Assembly (NCBI RefSeq): GCF_016811075.1
Contig: NZ_JAFBGL010000007.1
Location: 186,001 to 250,000 of the forward strand
Origin: Oceaniferula flava
GTDB lineage: Bacteria; Verrucomicrobiota; Verrucomicrobiia; Verrucomicrobiales; Akkermansiaceae
Direction of reading: 5' to 3'
Length of the DNA stretch: 64,000 bases
A model generated the notes under the pieces. The model ran no database searches and was not told where the DNA came from. It saw nothing but the letters and a program-made list of their open reading frames with translations. Both the position numbers and the translations under genes were made by a program. Each line of letters opens with the position of its first letter. Position 1 is the stretch's first letter. This document shows positions 7,852-19,177 of the stretch, one piece after another.

Positions 7852-9891
7852 ATGAATGGGCATCGCTGCGAAGAGCCGTTGAGCTCGGTGGATTTCATTG
7901 TCGCCAAGGATGTGCTCGCCTACGGCAGCGCCGGGGTGAACACCACCGGCGAGTTGCTCGACCGCTTACCGAAGCGCTACGAGGACCGCCGCGTCTTCGA
8001 TTCCTTTCCGGCACAAGCAGGAGGCACCGCACTCTGCCTGCGCGGCACTGTGGTGGATACCCAGGTGAAACGTTTCGGCGGCAGGAAGCAGTTCTATCAA
8101 GCAGTCGTCTTCGAGGGCGGCAGCAATGCGCTCAACTCGAACAAAATCACCTGCCGCTGGTTCAACATGCCGTGGATGAAAAATGCCCTCGCCGAGGGCC
8201 ACGAGGTGATCCTCTACGGCAAACCGAAAGAGTATCAAGGCGGCATGGTGATCGATCACCCGGACTTCGAAATTGTTGGCGATAGTGATGAGGTCTCGAT
8301 CCACCTCGAACGCATCGTGCCGATCTACAAGGGTGTCAGTGGTATCCCCCAGCGCCGGCTCCGCGAGCATATTTACAAGCTCTTGGAAACCACCGATGTT
8401 TCCAGCCTCAAGCCGATCTATGATGTCGATCCCAGCTACCCGCGCCACGAGGCCCTGAGGGAGGCGCATTTCCCCGATTCACTGGAACAGGCAGAAGCCG
8501 CCAAGCGCTACTTCGCCTTGGAAGAGTTCTTCGCCCTGCAGCTCAGTGTGGTGTGGAAGCGCGCCCGTGTCCGCGAGCACCAGGGGCGGGTGTTAGGGAA
8601 GAAGACCAAGCTGCTCACCGAATTTTACCACAGCCTACCATTCGACCTAACAGGCGCACAAAAACGCAGCGTCAAAGAAGTCCTCGCCGACATGCGCGCG
8701 CCCTATCCGATGAGTCGGCTGCTCCAAGGCGACGTGGGATCGGGGAAAACATTTGTCGCCATGTGCGCCATGCTGTTAGCCGTGGAGTCCGGCGTTCAGG
8801 CGGCCCTGATGGCCCCCACCCAGATTCTTGCCGAGCAGCACTACCTCACTTTCAAGAAGTGGCTCGCCCCGCTGAACCTGCGCATCTCGCTGCGCACCGG
8901 CTCTCGACAGGAAAACGCCCACATGGAGATGGAGGGAGAACCGCAAATCATCATCGGCACCCACGCCCTGCTCTACGAGGGGGTCGAGTTTGCTGACCTT
9001 GGGCTGATTGTCATCGACGAGCAGCACAAGTTCGGCGTCGGTCAGCGCAGCTCGCTGATCCAGCAAGGTGTCATGCCCGATGTGTTAGTGATGACCGCCA
9101 CACCGATCCCCCGCACCCTGACACTCACCATCTACGGAGACCTGGATGTTTCCATCCTCGACGAGCGCCCTGCGGGTCGGGGGGAAATCATCACAGCGGT
9201 CCGCGCCAAGCCCAAGGTCACCGACATCACGAAGTTCATCAAAGAGCAGCTGGTAAAAGAGCGACAGGTCTACCTCGTTTACCCGCTGGTGGAGGAAAGC
9301 GATGCCCTCAAGGCCGCCGCGGCTACGGTGGAGTATGAAAAGTGGGTGAAGCGCCTCAGCAAATTCAAGGTCGGCCTGCTCCACGGAAAGCTGAAACCGG
9401 AAGAAAAAGACGAGGTGATGACCCGCTTCCGCGATCGTGAACTCGATGTTCTCGTCGCCACCACGGTGATCGAGGTTGGTGTCGATGTGCCCAATGCCAA
9501 CACCATGATCATTTACAATGCCGAGCGCTTTGGTCTCGCCCAGCTGCACCAGCTGCGTGGCCGGATCGGCCGGGGCGAACACAAAAGCTACTGCGTGCTG
9601 GCGACCGATGGCAAATCCGCCGACGCCATGGAAAAACTCCAAGTCATGGCAGACACTTCGGACGGCTTCAAAATTGCCGAAGCCGATCTGCGCCTGCGTG
9701 GCCCGGGCGATGTTCTCGGCACTGAGCAGTCAGGCTTGGCAAACCTGAAATTCATCGACTACCTCGCCGATACCGCACTGATCCGCGAAGCGAGGGAGCT
9801 GGCCGAAACGGTGCTCGCGCAAGACCCGATGTTAGAGAAGAACCCCGCCCTTCTCCGCCTGATTCATGACGGAGAAGTCGAGGTGGGTTAG
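7852..9891 (+). CDS. recG: ATP-dependent DNA helicase RecG
   Basis: A 679-residue superfamily 2 helicase that regresses stalled replication forks and branch-migrates Holliday junctions. The N-terminal wedge/OB domain spans about 20-150. Helicase motifs include Walker A GDVGSGKT (293-300), DEQH (motif II), TATPIPRTL (motif III) and the QLRGRIGRG motif VI. The C-terminal TRG-like region is present. The gene lies 18 bases behind recJ and ends 7 bases short of the convergent glyoxalase gene, with no clear terminator between them. Confidence 0.97.
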   Translation: MNGHRCEEPLSSVDFIVAKDVLAYGSAGVNTTGELLDRLPKRYEDRRVFDSFPAQAGGTALCLRGTVVDTQVKRFGGRKQFYQAVVFEGGSNALNSNKITCRWFNMPWMKNALAEGHEVILYGKPKEYQGGMVIDHPDFEIVGDSDEVSIHLERIVPIYKGVSGIPQRRLREHIYKLLETTDVSSLKPIYDVDPSYPRHEALREAHFPDSLEQAEAAKRYFALEEFFALQLSVVWKRARVREHQGRVLGKKTKLLTEFYHSLPFDLTGAQKRSVKEVLADMRAPYPMSRLLQGDVGSGKTFVAMCAMLLAVESGVQAALMAPTQILAEQHYLTFKKWLAPLNLRISLRTGSRQENAHMEMEGEPQIIIGTHALLYEGVEFADLGLIVIDEQHKFGVGQRSSLIQQGVMPDVLVMTATPIPRTLTLTIYGDLDVSILDERPAGRGEIITAVRAKPKVTDITKFIKEQLVKERQVYLVYPLVEESDALKAAAATVEYEKWVKRLSKFKVGLLHGKLKPEEKDEVMTRFRDRELDVLVATTVIEVGVDVPNANTMIIYNAERFGLAQLHQLRGRIGRGEHKSYCVLATDGKSADAMEKLQVMADTSDGFKIAEADLRLRGPGDVLGTEQSGLANLKFIDYLADTALIREARELAETVLAQDPMLEKNPALLRLIHDGEVEVG

Positions 9892-9898
9892 AGAGGCA

Positions 9899-10282
9899 CT
9901 AGGAAACCTCGAGGATTTCCACTTCGTAGCCGTCCGGATCGTCGATGAAGGCCATCTTGCGCTCGCCGGAGGTGAATTTTTCCTTCCAGCCGGATGGCCA
10001 GATTTCGATGCCGTCGTTTTCCAGTTTCTCACAGTATTCGATGATGTCCGGAACGCCCACGCAGGTGTGCATCAGGTCTTCAGGGACATTTACTTCATAG
10101 TCCGGTGAGTAGGTCAGCTCGAGGAAATGCTCGTTGCCCGGCAGGTGAAGGAAGGCCAGCTGGTTCCCCTGCGGTGAAGTTTTTTGTTCGCCGAGCTCGA
10201 AGCCGACTTTCTCGTAAAATGCGATGCTTTCCTCAGGATTGGAAACACGGATACGGGTGTGTAGGAATTTGATCATGGCCAT
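9899..10282 (-). CDS. gloA: Lactoylglutathione lyase (glyoxalase I)
   Basis: A 127-residue vicinal-oxygen-chelate protein that isomerises the hemithioacetal of methylglyoxal and glutathione. The four metal ligands of the Ni-type glyoxalase I are in place: H8 (FLHTR), E55 (FLELTYS), H72 (MHTCVGV) and E122 (GYEVEIL). The C-terminal FIDDPDGYEVEIL is the family signature. Three N-terminal residues (MAM) leave the exact start at 10282 or 10276 open. The gene is divergent from the XylR-like regulator, with 82 bases between them. Confidence 0.92.
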   Translation of the reverse strand: MAMIKFLHTRIRVSNPEESIAFYEKVGFELGEQKTSPQGNQLAFLHLPGNEHFLELTYSPDYEVNVPEDLMHTCVGVPDIIEYCEKLENDGIEIWPSGWKEKFTSGERKMAFIDDPDGYEVEILEVS

Positions 10283-10364
10283 TTGTGCCGCGAAGATTCC
10301 GGCAGGTCAAGAGCGCTCATCTTGAATGGTTGCATTTGCATCGCACTTAGGATAGCTCTGTGGC

Positions 10365-11516
10365 GTGATTGAAACACGTAAGAATGTAGCCATTATTTTA
10401 GAGGACGATTACGAACGCCCATTTCGTTTAATCGACGGTATTCTATCGTCGCCCGGCGTCCGCGAACGCTGCGCATTCCGCAAATTTTCGATCTACAAAA
10501 TCGACAAGGAAGATGTCTTCACCGATGAGTGGAAACCCGACGGCATCATTACCTGTTATTCCAAACCGAACCACTGGCTCGAGGACCTCGATATCCCGGT
10601 GGTGAACATGACCGGCACACCTGAGAATAAATACCCGTCGGTGGGAACCGATATGCGCTCACTGGTGGCCACCGTCGTGGAACACTTCGATAGCCTCGGC
10701 TTCAAGCACATCCTCTGCCTCGATACCGAAGGCTTCACCATCGTGCCAAGCATGACCGATCTGATGCAACCCGTCTGCGACGCCCGCGGCATCAAACTAA
10801 CACGCGCCACGATGCCCGACGGTCTCGGCGGCCACGATGTTGCCAACCTCGGAGAAATCTGCCCTACTCTTGAAGACTGTGTGGAGAACCGCACCGAGCC
10901 TCTGGCGATCTTCTCCCTGCACGACCTTCGCGGTCGTCTGGTCACCGATTACCTGGTCAGCAAAAAAGTTCAGATCCCTCAGGAAGTTGCCATTTTGGGC
11001 TGCTTTGATTCTGTGGATGCCAAGCTCTGCGACCCGCCACTTTCCAGCATCGTGCTCCGCGACATCCAGATCGGGGCGCGTGGGATTGCCAAGCTTGAAA
11101 AGCTCATGGCCGGTGAGCCACTGGACACCGAACACGAGCTGGTGCCTGTGCACGGCGTCCGCGTGCGAGGTTCCACACTCGGCCAAAGTAAGGGCGACCT
11201 CGAAATCCTCCGTGCGCGCAGCATCATCCGCGAGCGCGCCCGCGAAGGAATCACCGTGGATATGTTGGTCAGCGAGATCAATGTCTCCCGCAGCACCTTT
11301 GAAAAACGTTTCATCGCCCTCACCGGACAATCGCCGGCGCAGGAAATCCGCAGCGTCCGGCTCGATTGGGCACGGGAACTTCTGCTGACCACCGACCTGC
11401 CGATGGCCCAGCTTGCGCCATTGGTCGGCTTCATGGATCGACGCGCCTTTGTGGTCTTCTTCAAGCGCGAAGCAGGTGTCACTCCCACCGAATTCCGCCA
11501 GGCAAACCGCGCCTAA
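10365..11516 (+). CDS. XylR-like AraC-family transcriptional regulator
   Basis: 383 residues starting at a GTG. Residues about 1-275 form a LacI/ribose-binding-like sensor (IILEDDYERPF, DGIITCY, VGTDMRSL, GFKHILCL, ILGCFDSV). Residues about 285-380 are an AraC-type pair of helix-turn-helices (SRSTFEKRF, GQSPAQEIRSVRL, APLVGFMDRRAFVVFFKRE). This layout matches E. coli XylR and its many Verrucomicrobia and Planctomycete relatives, which sense sugars and activate catabolic genes. No sugar-uptake operon adjoins it, so the ligand and targets cannot be read from context. A hairpin follows the stop. Confidence 0.9.
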   Translation: MIETRKNVAIILEDDYERPFRLIDGILSSPGVRERCAFRKFSIYKIDKEDVFTDEWKPDGIITCYSKPNHWLEDLDIPVVNMTGTPENKYPSVGTDMRSLVATVVEHFDSLGFKHILCLDTEGFTIVPSMTDLMQPVCDARGIKLTRATMPDGLGGHDVANLGEICPTLEDCVENRTEPLAIFSLHDLRGRLVTDYLVSKKVQIPQEVAILGCFDSVDAKLCDPPLSSIVLRDIQIGARGIAKLEKLMAGEPLDTEHELVPVHGVRVRGSTLGQSKGDLEILRARSIIRERAREGITVDMLVSEINVSRSTFEKRFIALTGQSPAQEIRSVRLDWARELLLTTDLPMAQLAPLVGFMDRRAFVVFFKREAGVTPTEFRQANRA

Positions 11517-11519
11517 CCG

Positions 11520-11557
11520 AACACCGGCCACTGCAAAAACAGGGCCGGCGTGTTTCC
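11520..11557 (+). terminator. Imperfect hairpin after the XylR-like gene
   Basis: AACACCGGCC (11520-11529) pairs with GGCCGGCGTGTT (11543-11554), leaving a two-base bulge. It lies 4 bases after the stop codon at 11516. There is only a short T run, so termination may be weak. Confidence 0.45.
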
Positions 11558-11576
11558 GCTGAGGGAGTGAGCTGAC

Positions 11577-12026
11577 TTACAGCTTGGTCACTAACAGAGC
11601 AAAGGCAACCAGCGCTCCAATTTTCTCGTGACTGCTACCCACGGCGGCGATGACGAGGAAGCCAAGGCACATGATCCCGACGGCCTTCAAGCGGGCCATG
11701 CTCCAGAACCAGATGCCAGTTTTCGCATCAACACTTTCCTCGGCAGCTTCCATGCGTGCCTTTTTCAGATCGTCTTTGCGCAGGTCGTCGATCTCCTCGC
11801 GCATCTTCTTTTTGTCATCCGAGCTCTCAGATTCCTCGATGTCTTTCTCGAGCATAGCGATTTCAAACTGCACGGCTTCGACTTTTCCAGAGGCGTCGCG
11901 CGCGGAGGTGCTCTTCCAAGTCAGGATCCCCTGACTCAGTAAAAATAGCAGCAGGCCGAGCAGGACGAGGGCGTAGCGGAACAGAGCGTTACCGCCTAAT
12001 TTTTGGGTTTCTTCATTGAGGTCCAT
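11577..12026 (-). CDS. Small membrane protein with a central coiled coil, function unknown
   Basis: 149 residues. A transmembrane helix lies at about 17-36 (ALVLLGLLLFLLSQGIL). A charged helical segment rich in Glu, Lys and Asp follows at about 48-98 and is predicted as a coiled coil. Two closely spaced hydrophobic segments follow at about 113-147 (VGIMCLGFLVIAAVG, IGALVAFALLV). I do not recognise the family. It stands alone, convergent with the XylR-like gene. Confidence 0.7.
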   Translation of the reverse strand: MDLNEETQKLGGNALFRYALVLLGLLLFLLSQGILTWKSTSARDASGKVEAVQFEIAMLEKDIEESESSDDKKKMREEIDDLRKDDLKKARMEAAEESVDAKTGIWFWSMARLKAVGIMCLGFLVIAAVGSSHEKIGALVAFALLVTKL

Positions 12027-12165
12027 GGACTTAGTGGGTGGTTGTTGTGGGGTTTAGATAAATGGTCCTAACCGTGCTATCGACGGTTCGGACTCACTAA
12101 CATGCACACAAATGCCCGAGGAACTCAATCAGCAAAGTCACTGATAGTCAGAGCGTTATTTTTTC

Positions 12166-12339
12166 GGAGTGCGGGGATGCAATCACCGCTTTGGATACTC
12201 GTGGGTGGTGGTTTCGTTCAGACGGCTGGAGATGGTCTTACGATGGACCCATGCGGGGTGGGGTTTTGGAGTAATGTCTACTTGACCTTGGGGTGAAGCT
12301 TTTTGGAATATGGAAAGCGGTGATTGCATCTCCGCACTC
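12166..12339. repeat. Short element bounded by 27-base inverted repeats (MITE- or REP-like)
   Basis: The sequence from 12166 (GGAGTGCGGGGATGCAATCA, then CCGCTTT) is matched in inverse orientation, with one mismatch, at the right end (to 12339). About 120 bases separate the arms. No transposase is encoded. The arms are too long and exact to be chance, and the spacing is too long for a simple terminator. Only one copy is present in this window, so mobility or multi-copy status is an inference. Confidence 0.6.
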
Positions 12340-12341
12340 CA

Positions 12342-12375
12342 TAAAAAAGCCGCCCGCAGGGATCTGCGGGCGGCT
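12342..12375 (-). terminator. Rho-independent terminator of the mcsA-mcsB-clpC operon
   Basis: A perfect 12-base stem (AGCCGCCCGCAG with its complement, 12348-12375) has a GGAT-type 4-base loop. On the minus strand it is followed by TTTTTT (12347-12342). It lies 27 bases past the clpC stop. This is the clearest terminator in the window. Confidence 0.92.
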
Positions 12376-12402
12376 GGGTGATTGATGCTTGGGTTGGGCG
12401 CT

Positions 12403-14913
<2,511 letters not shown>

Positions 14914-14925
14914 GATATTTGCTGG

Positions 14926-16038
14926 TTACGCCGGGGGCGTGTCTTCTGGGTTTGTATGATTAATAAAACTGATAACAGGTGTTGGGAGGGATTGCAACCT
15001 GCTACGTATGATTTCAGCGCGCAGGGTGTCTCTTTCCTCCGGGCTCAGCTTTCTTTTTGCGTGGTGTTGTAAATGCGCAGGTTCGATATCCATCAGCAGC
15101 GAGTCGCAGAGCTGCAATGTCTCCTTCGGGAAACATCCCATATCCGCACCCAGGCGCACCAGGGACAGGTGGGTCAGTGCTTCCTTGGAATCGATCACAT
15201 AAGCATAGCGTAGCAATCCGTATGCCCGGGCAATCTTATCGGCGATCATTTGTGGGTCATCCTCCACTAATTTAAGTCGGGCGTTGCGTTCGTGATCGCG
15301 CACTTTGCGAATGACGCGTTCGAGTCGACTGATGATGTCCTGCTCGCTTTCGCCGAGGGTCGACTGATTGGAAATCTGGAACAAATGCCCGAGCGACTCC
15401 GTGCCCTCGCCAAAGATCCCGCGCACGGCGAGGCCGAGTTTTCCAACGGCCTGGATCACCTGGCCGATGTGATCGCTGATGACCAGACCGGGCAGATGCA
15501 GCATGGCGGAGGCGCGCAGGCCGGTGCCGACATTGGTGGGGCAGGCGGTGAGGTATCCGAGCTCCTGATCGAAGGCGTAGGTCAGCTTTTTCTCCAGCTG
15601 CTCGTCCACCTTGGTGATCAATTCGTAGGCTTCCTGAAGATGCAGGCCGGAGCGGATCGATTGCAAGCGGAGGTGATCCTCCTCGTTGATCATCACACTC
15701 AGCGTCTGGGTGCGGTTCACCACCGCGGCACTTCCTTCGCTGCGGGCGGCTTGTTCCCGGCTGATCAGGTGGCGCTCTACCAACACCTGCTTTTGCACCG
15801 AGCTCAACTCGCTGAGCTGGTGGGAAAATGCGGCCTTCATCTCGGGCAATTCTTCGATGGCGGCGCGCAGGTCCGAGAGGATTTCGATGCGCTCTTGCTT
15901 GCGTGCCCAACCGGGGAAAGGTGTGTCGCTGACGTTGCGCGCCAGGCGGATGCGACTGGTCAGCACCACGGCGCTGTCCGAGTCCGCACCGGTCATCCAA
16001 TCGGCCGGGTGCTTCAATAATGTGGAAAATCTCATCAT
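14926..16038 (-). CDS. mcsB: Protein-arginine kinase McsB
   Basis: A 370-residue phosphagen-kinase-fold protein that phosphorylates arginine side chains and so marks proteins for ClpC. Signatures are SRIRLARN (28-35), the NEEDHLRLQ segment, CPTNVGTGLRASAMLHLP (the conserved Cys/NVGTGLRAS active-site stretch), and the C-terminal region with YVIDSKEALTHLSLVRLGAD. The length fits Bacillus McsB. It sits between mcsA (30-base gap) and clpC (12-base gap) on the same strand. No CtsR repressor is encoded nearby, unlike in Firmicutes. Confidence 0.93.
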   Translation of the reverse strand: MMRFSTLLKHPADWMTGADSDSAVVLTSRIRLARNVSDTPFPGWARKQERIEILSDLRAAIEELPEMKAAFSHQLSELSSVQKQVLVERHLISREQAARSEGSAAVVNRTQTLSVMINEEDHLRLQSIRSGLHLQEAYELITKVDEQLEKKLTYAFDQELGYLTACPTNVGTGLRASAMLHLPGLVISDHIGQVIQAVGKLGLAVRGIFGEGTESLGHLFQISNQSTLGESEQDIISRLERVIRKVRDHERNARLKLVEDDPQMIADKIARAYGLLRYAYVIDSKEALTHLSLVRLGADMGCFPKETLQLCDSLLMDIEPAHLQHHAKRKLSPEERDTLRAEIIRSRLQSLPTPVISFINHTNPEDTPPA

Positions 16039-16068
16039 GGCTAGAATGCGTGGTTTGAGTGGCGTTGC

Positions 16069-16629
16069 TTATTGCTCGGAGCTGGCGGCATTCTCATCGC
16101 TGAGCTTCTGCAGCTGATCGCGCAGGGCGGCAGCCTTCTCGTAATCTTCATTGGCGATGGCGCCATTCATTTCCTGCTGCAGCTGATCGATCTTCTGCTT
16201 GTTTTGGAAGGCCTCCATCATGCCCGCCGGCACTCGACCGACGTGACAGGTGTCTTTGTGCATGCCGCCGAGGTTGTGTTTAATCTCCTCGCGGAAAAAT
16301 TGGTAACACTGACTGCAGCCGAGCCGACCGGTCTTCTTCAGATCGTCAAAGGCAAATCCGCAGCCCGGACAGGTGCCGGTGCCCAGCTGGCGTCCAGCAG
16401 CTCCCATCGGACCGCCGAGAGAGAGCTTGCCCACATCCGAAGCCTCGGCCGCAGACGCCGCCTTCGCGGACAGCTTGTTCGGGTCCATGTCACCCAGCAG
16501 GAAGCCCGACGGATCGGTCACACCATTTTCGATGGCACACTTCTCACACAAACAAGATTTCTTCGAATGTCCGTCGATAATTTGAGTAAAAAAGACAGTG
16601 GCCTTGCTATCACAGTAGTCGCATTGCAT
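16069..16629 (-). CDS. mcsA: McsA-like zinc-finger activator of the arginine kinase
   Basis: The start is placed at 16629 (MQCDYCDSKA) rather than 16653, because AGGGTG lies 9 bases upstream of it and McsA proteins begin this way. 186 residues. Two zinc-binding regions are seen: C3/C6 with C28/C31, and CPGC with CSQC in the middle. A C-terminal UVR motif (KIDQLQQEMNGAIANEDYEKAAALRDQ) follows. McsA stimulates McsB and tethers it to ClpC. First gene of the leftward operon; a 196-base divergent region separates it from the dehydrogenase gene at 16826. Confidence 0.9.
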   Translation of the reverse strand: MQCDYCDSKATVFFTQIIDGHSKKSCLCEKCAIENGVTDPSGFLLGDMDPNKLSAKAASAAEASDVGKLSLGGPMGAAGRQLGTGTCPGCGFAFDDLKKTGRLGCSQCYQFFREEIKHNLGGMHKDTCHVGRVPAGMMEAFQNKQKIDQLQQEMNGAIANEDYEKAAALRDQLQKLSDENAASSEQ

Positions 16630-16825
16630 CGCTGAGATCACCCTAGACGCCACTGGGGGAAATGCGAAAAGAAAAACTCACCATTCCCGATTTTTTTCCG
16701 CCCGCACGCCGCCCCCCTCATCGGCTGCAGAACCCCCGACCCAAAATTCGCAAGATATCACTTGGAAAATTCCAGAATCACATCGAACGTCGCGGCAAGT
16801 AACACCCAGCACATCACTCACCATT

Positions 16826-17725
16826 ATGAGCAGTAACACAGAGAACCAATCAAGAATAGCCTTTGTCGGCGTCGGGCGCATGGGCGCGAACATGGCCCGC
16901 CGACTGAACGACTGCGGCTACCAGATCACCGCCGTCAACGATGTCAACCCGGACCAGGCGGCTGAGCTCGCCGAAGAGATCGGTGCGAAAAACTGCACGA
17001 AGCTCGCCGAAGTCACCGCCGCCGCGGATATCATCTTCACCGTGGTCAGCAATGATGCCGCCATGCGCCAGATTTTCATGGGCGAGGGCGACAACTTACT
17101 CACCGAAGCCGAAGGCAAGATCTTCATCAACTGCGCCACCCTCTCACCGGGCCTACAGCAAGAGGTCGCTCAGGCTGCCGAGGCCGCGGGCGCATCTGCC
17201 ATCGAAGGCAGCATGGCATCCAGCATCAGCCAAGCCCGCGACGGCACGCTCTACCTGATGATCGGCGGCGACCGCGCCGTGTTCGAGAAAACCCAACCGA
17301 TCCTCGAGCAGATGAGCGTCAAGCTGAAGTACATTGGAGAAATTGGCAAAGCGTCCCAAGTCAAGGCCCTGGTCAACATGGTGATGAACATCAACACCGC
17401 CGCCCTCGCCGAAGGACTGGGACTCGCCGATGCACTCGGACTCGACCTCAAAATGATCTGCGAAGTCTTCGCCAACACCGGCGCCAACAGCCGTGTGCTG
17501 GAAACCGACGCCGAGGACATGATCGACCGCGATCACGAAGCCTGGTTCATGGCGGAACACGCATCCAAAGACAGCGGCATCGCCCAGGACCTCGCCCAGC
17601 AAGCCGGCCTCAATCTGCCACTCAACAACGCCACCAAGGCGCAATACGATAAACTCATCGAAGTCGGCAAAGGCCAGCTCGACAAGTCCGCCGTCTCCGA
17701 ACTGACCTTCAAAGGGCGGAGCTAG
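16826..17725 (+). CDS. NAD(P)-dependent beta-hydroxyacid dehydrogenase (3-hydroxyisobutyrate dehydrogenase family)
   Basis: 299 residues. The Rossmann motif GVGRMG lies at 15-20, and the conserved Lys is in KASQVKALVNM. The C-terminal all-helical dimer domain spans about 175-299. Family members oxidise or reduce 3-hydroxyisobutyrate, tartronate or glyoxylate/succinic semialdehyde. The usual DAPVSGG substrate loop reads EGSMASSISQARDGT here, so the substrate cannot be named. The ATG at 16826 follows an A/C-rich leader. The DUF5069 gene follows on the same strand after 79 bases. Confidence 0.88.
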   Translation: MSSNTENQSRIAFVGVGRMGANMARRLNDCGYQITAVNDVNPDQAAELAEEIGAKNCTKLAEVTAAADIIFTVVSNDAAMRQIFMGEGDNLLTEAEGKIFINCATLSPGLQQEVAQAAEAAGASAIEGSMASSISQARDGTLYLMIGGDRAVFEKTQPILEQMSVKLKYIGEIGKASQVKALVNMVMNINTAALAEGLGLADALGLDLKMICEVFANTGANSRVLETDAEDMIDRDHEAWFMAEHASKDSGIAQDLAQQAGLNLPLNNATKAQYDKLIEVGKGQLDKSAVSELTFKGRS

Positions 17726-17804
17726 GCCACGCATCCTAAAACTCAATCTCGCTCGCCGCCCTGACGGTGGCGTATTTCAAAACCAGAACAACGAATACCA
17801 CATT

Positions 17805-18245
17805 ATGTCCCAAATTGTCCCACTCATCAGCTCCGGCACCGCCGGCCCACTCGGCGTGCTTCACCTGCCACGTCTCTGGCAGAAGGCCTCGCTGGCCAAG
17901 GTCGGAAAAATCCACCCTGACTACCCTGGCACCGGCCAAGGTTACGATCAGATGGTGCTCGACGGCCTCGGAATCGACCGCGACGCCTTCATCAGCTTCA
18001 TGGACGGCAAACCCACCTACCCCCAGCTGGAAGCGTGGATTCTCGAGCAAAAAGGAGGTTCGCTCAATGCCGCAGCCGTCAGTGAGCTGAACGACAGCAT
18101 TACCGGCTATATCCACAAAGACGAAACCCGCGCCGAAATCCTTGCCGCCTGTGGCATGGAAGACGATGGCAGCATCCTCGATGCCATCAACCTGAACAAC
18201 CTCGACGACTGGCAGGCGTTCCACGCCATCGAAATCGCTGGATAA
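17805..18245 (+). CDS. DUF5069 domain protein
   Basis: 146 residues. The segment HLPRLWQKASLAKVGK, then GYDQMVLDGLGIDRDAF and LEAWI, follows the DUF5069 pattern of LPR, a Lys/Ala helix and LD-LG-D, common in Verrucomicrobia. It has no signal peptide or membrane helix, so it is likely cytosolic. The family function is unknown. Possibly co-transcribed with the dehydrogenase upstream; a strong terminator follows. Confidence 0.75.
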   Translation: MSQIVPLISSGTAGPLGVLHLPRLWQKASLAKVGKIHPDYPGTGQGYDQMVLDGLGIDRDAFISFMDGKPTYPQLEAWILEQKGGSLNAAAVSELNDSITGYIHKDETRAEILAACGMEDDGSILDAINLNNLDDWQAFHAIEIAG

Positions 18246-18263
18246 GAGATCAACTCATCCGTC

Positions 18264-18299
18264 AAAGCCCCGCCGGAGACACTCCTGCGGGGCTTTTTG
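18264..18299 (+). terminator. Rho-independent terminator
   Basis: AAAGCCCCGC (18264-18273) pairs with GCGGGGCTTT (18287-18296), followed by a T-run. It lies 18 bases after the DUF5069 stop codon. Confidence 0.9.
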
Positions 18300-18570
18300 C
18301 TGCTTTTTTTTTGCTAAAACCCCGCCTTGTCAACCGGACTTCTCCGCCTCATTCTGCAACTCATTCAAATATTGGTCATTTCATATGAATATATTTCGCC
18401 ACCTCACGTCCAACCGGCTGAATGGACCCGTTCCGCCTGACTCCGCATCCGGCCCGCTACCGGCCAGCGGTGGCAACAGTGACGTGGCGTCGGGAGGCGG
18501 GTCTGAAGCCATAACCCACAACCAACAACAAGAAAGACCAAGCAACACAACCCCCGAAACCAATGCCGCG

Positions 18571-19146
18571 ATGGACGCTGCGGAGGATGCCGAACTGGTC
18601 CGTAAGGCCCAGTCAGGCGATACCCGCGCCTTCGATCAACTCGTCAGTAAACACCGAGGAAAAATCTACGCCATGATCCTGAATATGGTCAAAAATGATG
18701 CCGATGCCTGGGACCTCGCGCAAGAGGCCTTCATCAAGGCATGGCGTGCACTGCCCAAATTCGAGGGCAAGGCCCGCTTTTCCACCTGGCTGTTCCGCAT
18801 CAGCCACAACGTCGTTTACGACTGGCTGCGCAAGCGCAAGATCCAAGGCGACGGAGAGCTCAACGATGAGATCTTCGACGCAGGAAAAATCGACCCCGGC
18901 GCGGCCACCACACCTCACCACGATGCCCGCCCTGACGAGGCCATGCAACGTGGCGAACTTCGCAGCCAACTGGAAGCCGCCATCGCCAAGCTCTCCGATC
19001 AACACCGCGAAGTCATCGTCCTGCGCGAGGTCCAGGGGCTCGACTACAAAGAAATCGCCGACATCACCAACAACTCGCTCGGCACCGTGATGAGTCGCTT
19101 GCACTACGCTCGGAAAAAGCTCCAAGCCATCCTCACCACCCGTTAA
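18571..19146 (+). CDS. ECF-type RNA polymerase sigma factor
   Basis: 191 residues from the ATG at 18571. A frame extension back to 18385 adds 62 low-complexity residues and crosses an A/C-rich stretch typical of leaders in this genome, so I prefer 18571. Region 2 lies at about 8-75 (LVRKAQSGDTRAFDQLV, DLAQEAFIKAWRALPKFEG, FSTWLFRISHN). Region 4 lies at about 135-187 (LSDQHREVIVLREVQGLDYKEIA, GTVMSRLHYARKKL). It is followed at 31 bases by a likely anti-sigma factor, then by two exported proteins, forming a four-gene unit. It should direct transcription in response to an envelope signal. Confidence 0.92.
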   Translation: MDAAEDAELVRKAQSGDTRAFDQLVSKHRGKIYAMILNMVKNDADAWDLAQEAFIKAWRALPKFEGKARFSTWLFRISHNVVYDWLRKRKIQGDGELNDEIFDAGKIDPGAATTPHHDARPDEAMQRGELRSQLEAAIAKLSDQHREVIVLREVQGLDYKEIADITNNSLGTVMSRLHYARKKLQAILTTR

Positions 19147-19177
19147 ACTCCCCCCACTTTCCAACCACACACAAGCC

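Larger units (their letters stand above)
12027..12402. other. 376-base intergenic stretch with repeat element and terminator
   Basis: This gap holds the 27-base inverted-repeat element (12166-12339) and the clpC terminator (12342-12375), plus the unannotated leader of the gene that starts at 12026. No protein gene is supported. An open frame at 12102-12296 runs through the repeat and is rejected. Confidence 0.6.

Noticed and set aside
12102-12296. 64-codon open frame across the inverted-repeat element
   Set aside because: It is encoded mostly by the repeat arm and spacer and has no protein signature; similar frames arise from repeat elements.
18385-18570. N-terminal extension of the ECF sigma factor
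   Set aside because: Low-complexity, unusual codons, and an A/C-rich stretch like other leaders here; the conserved protein begins near 18571.
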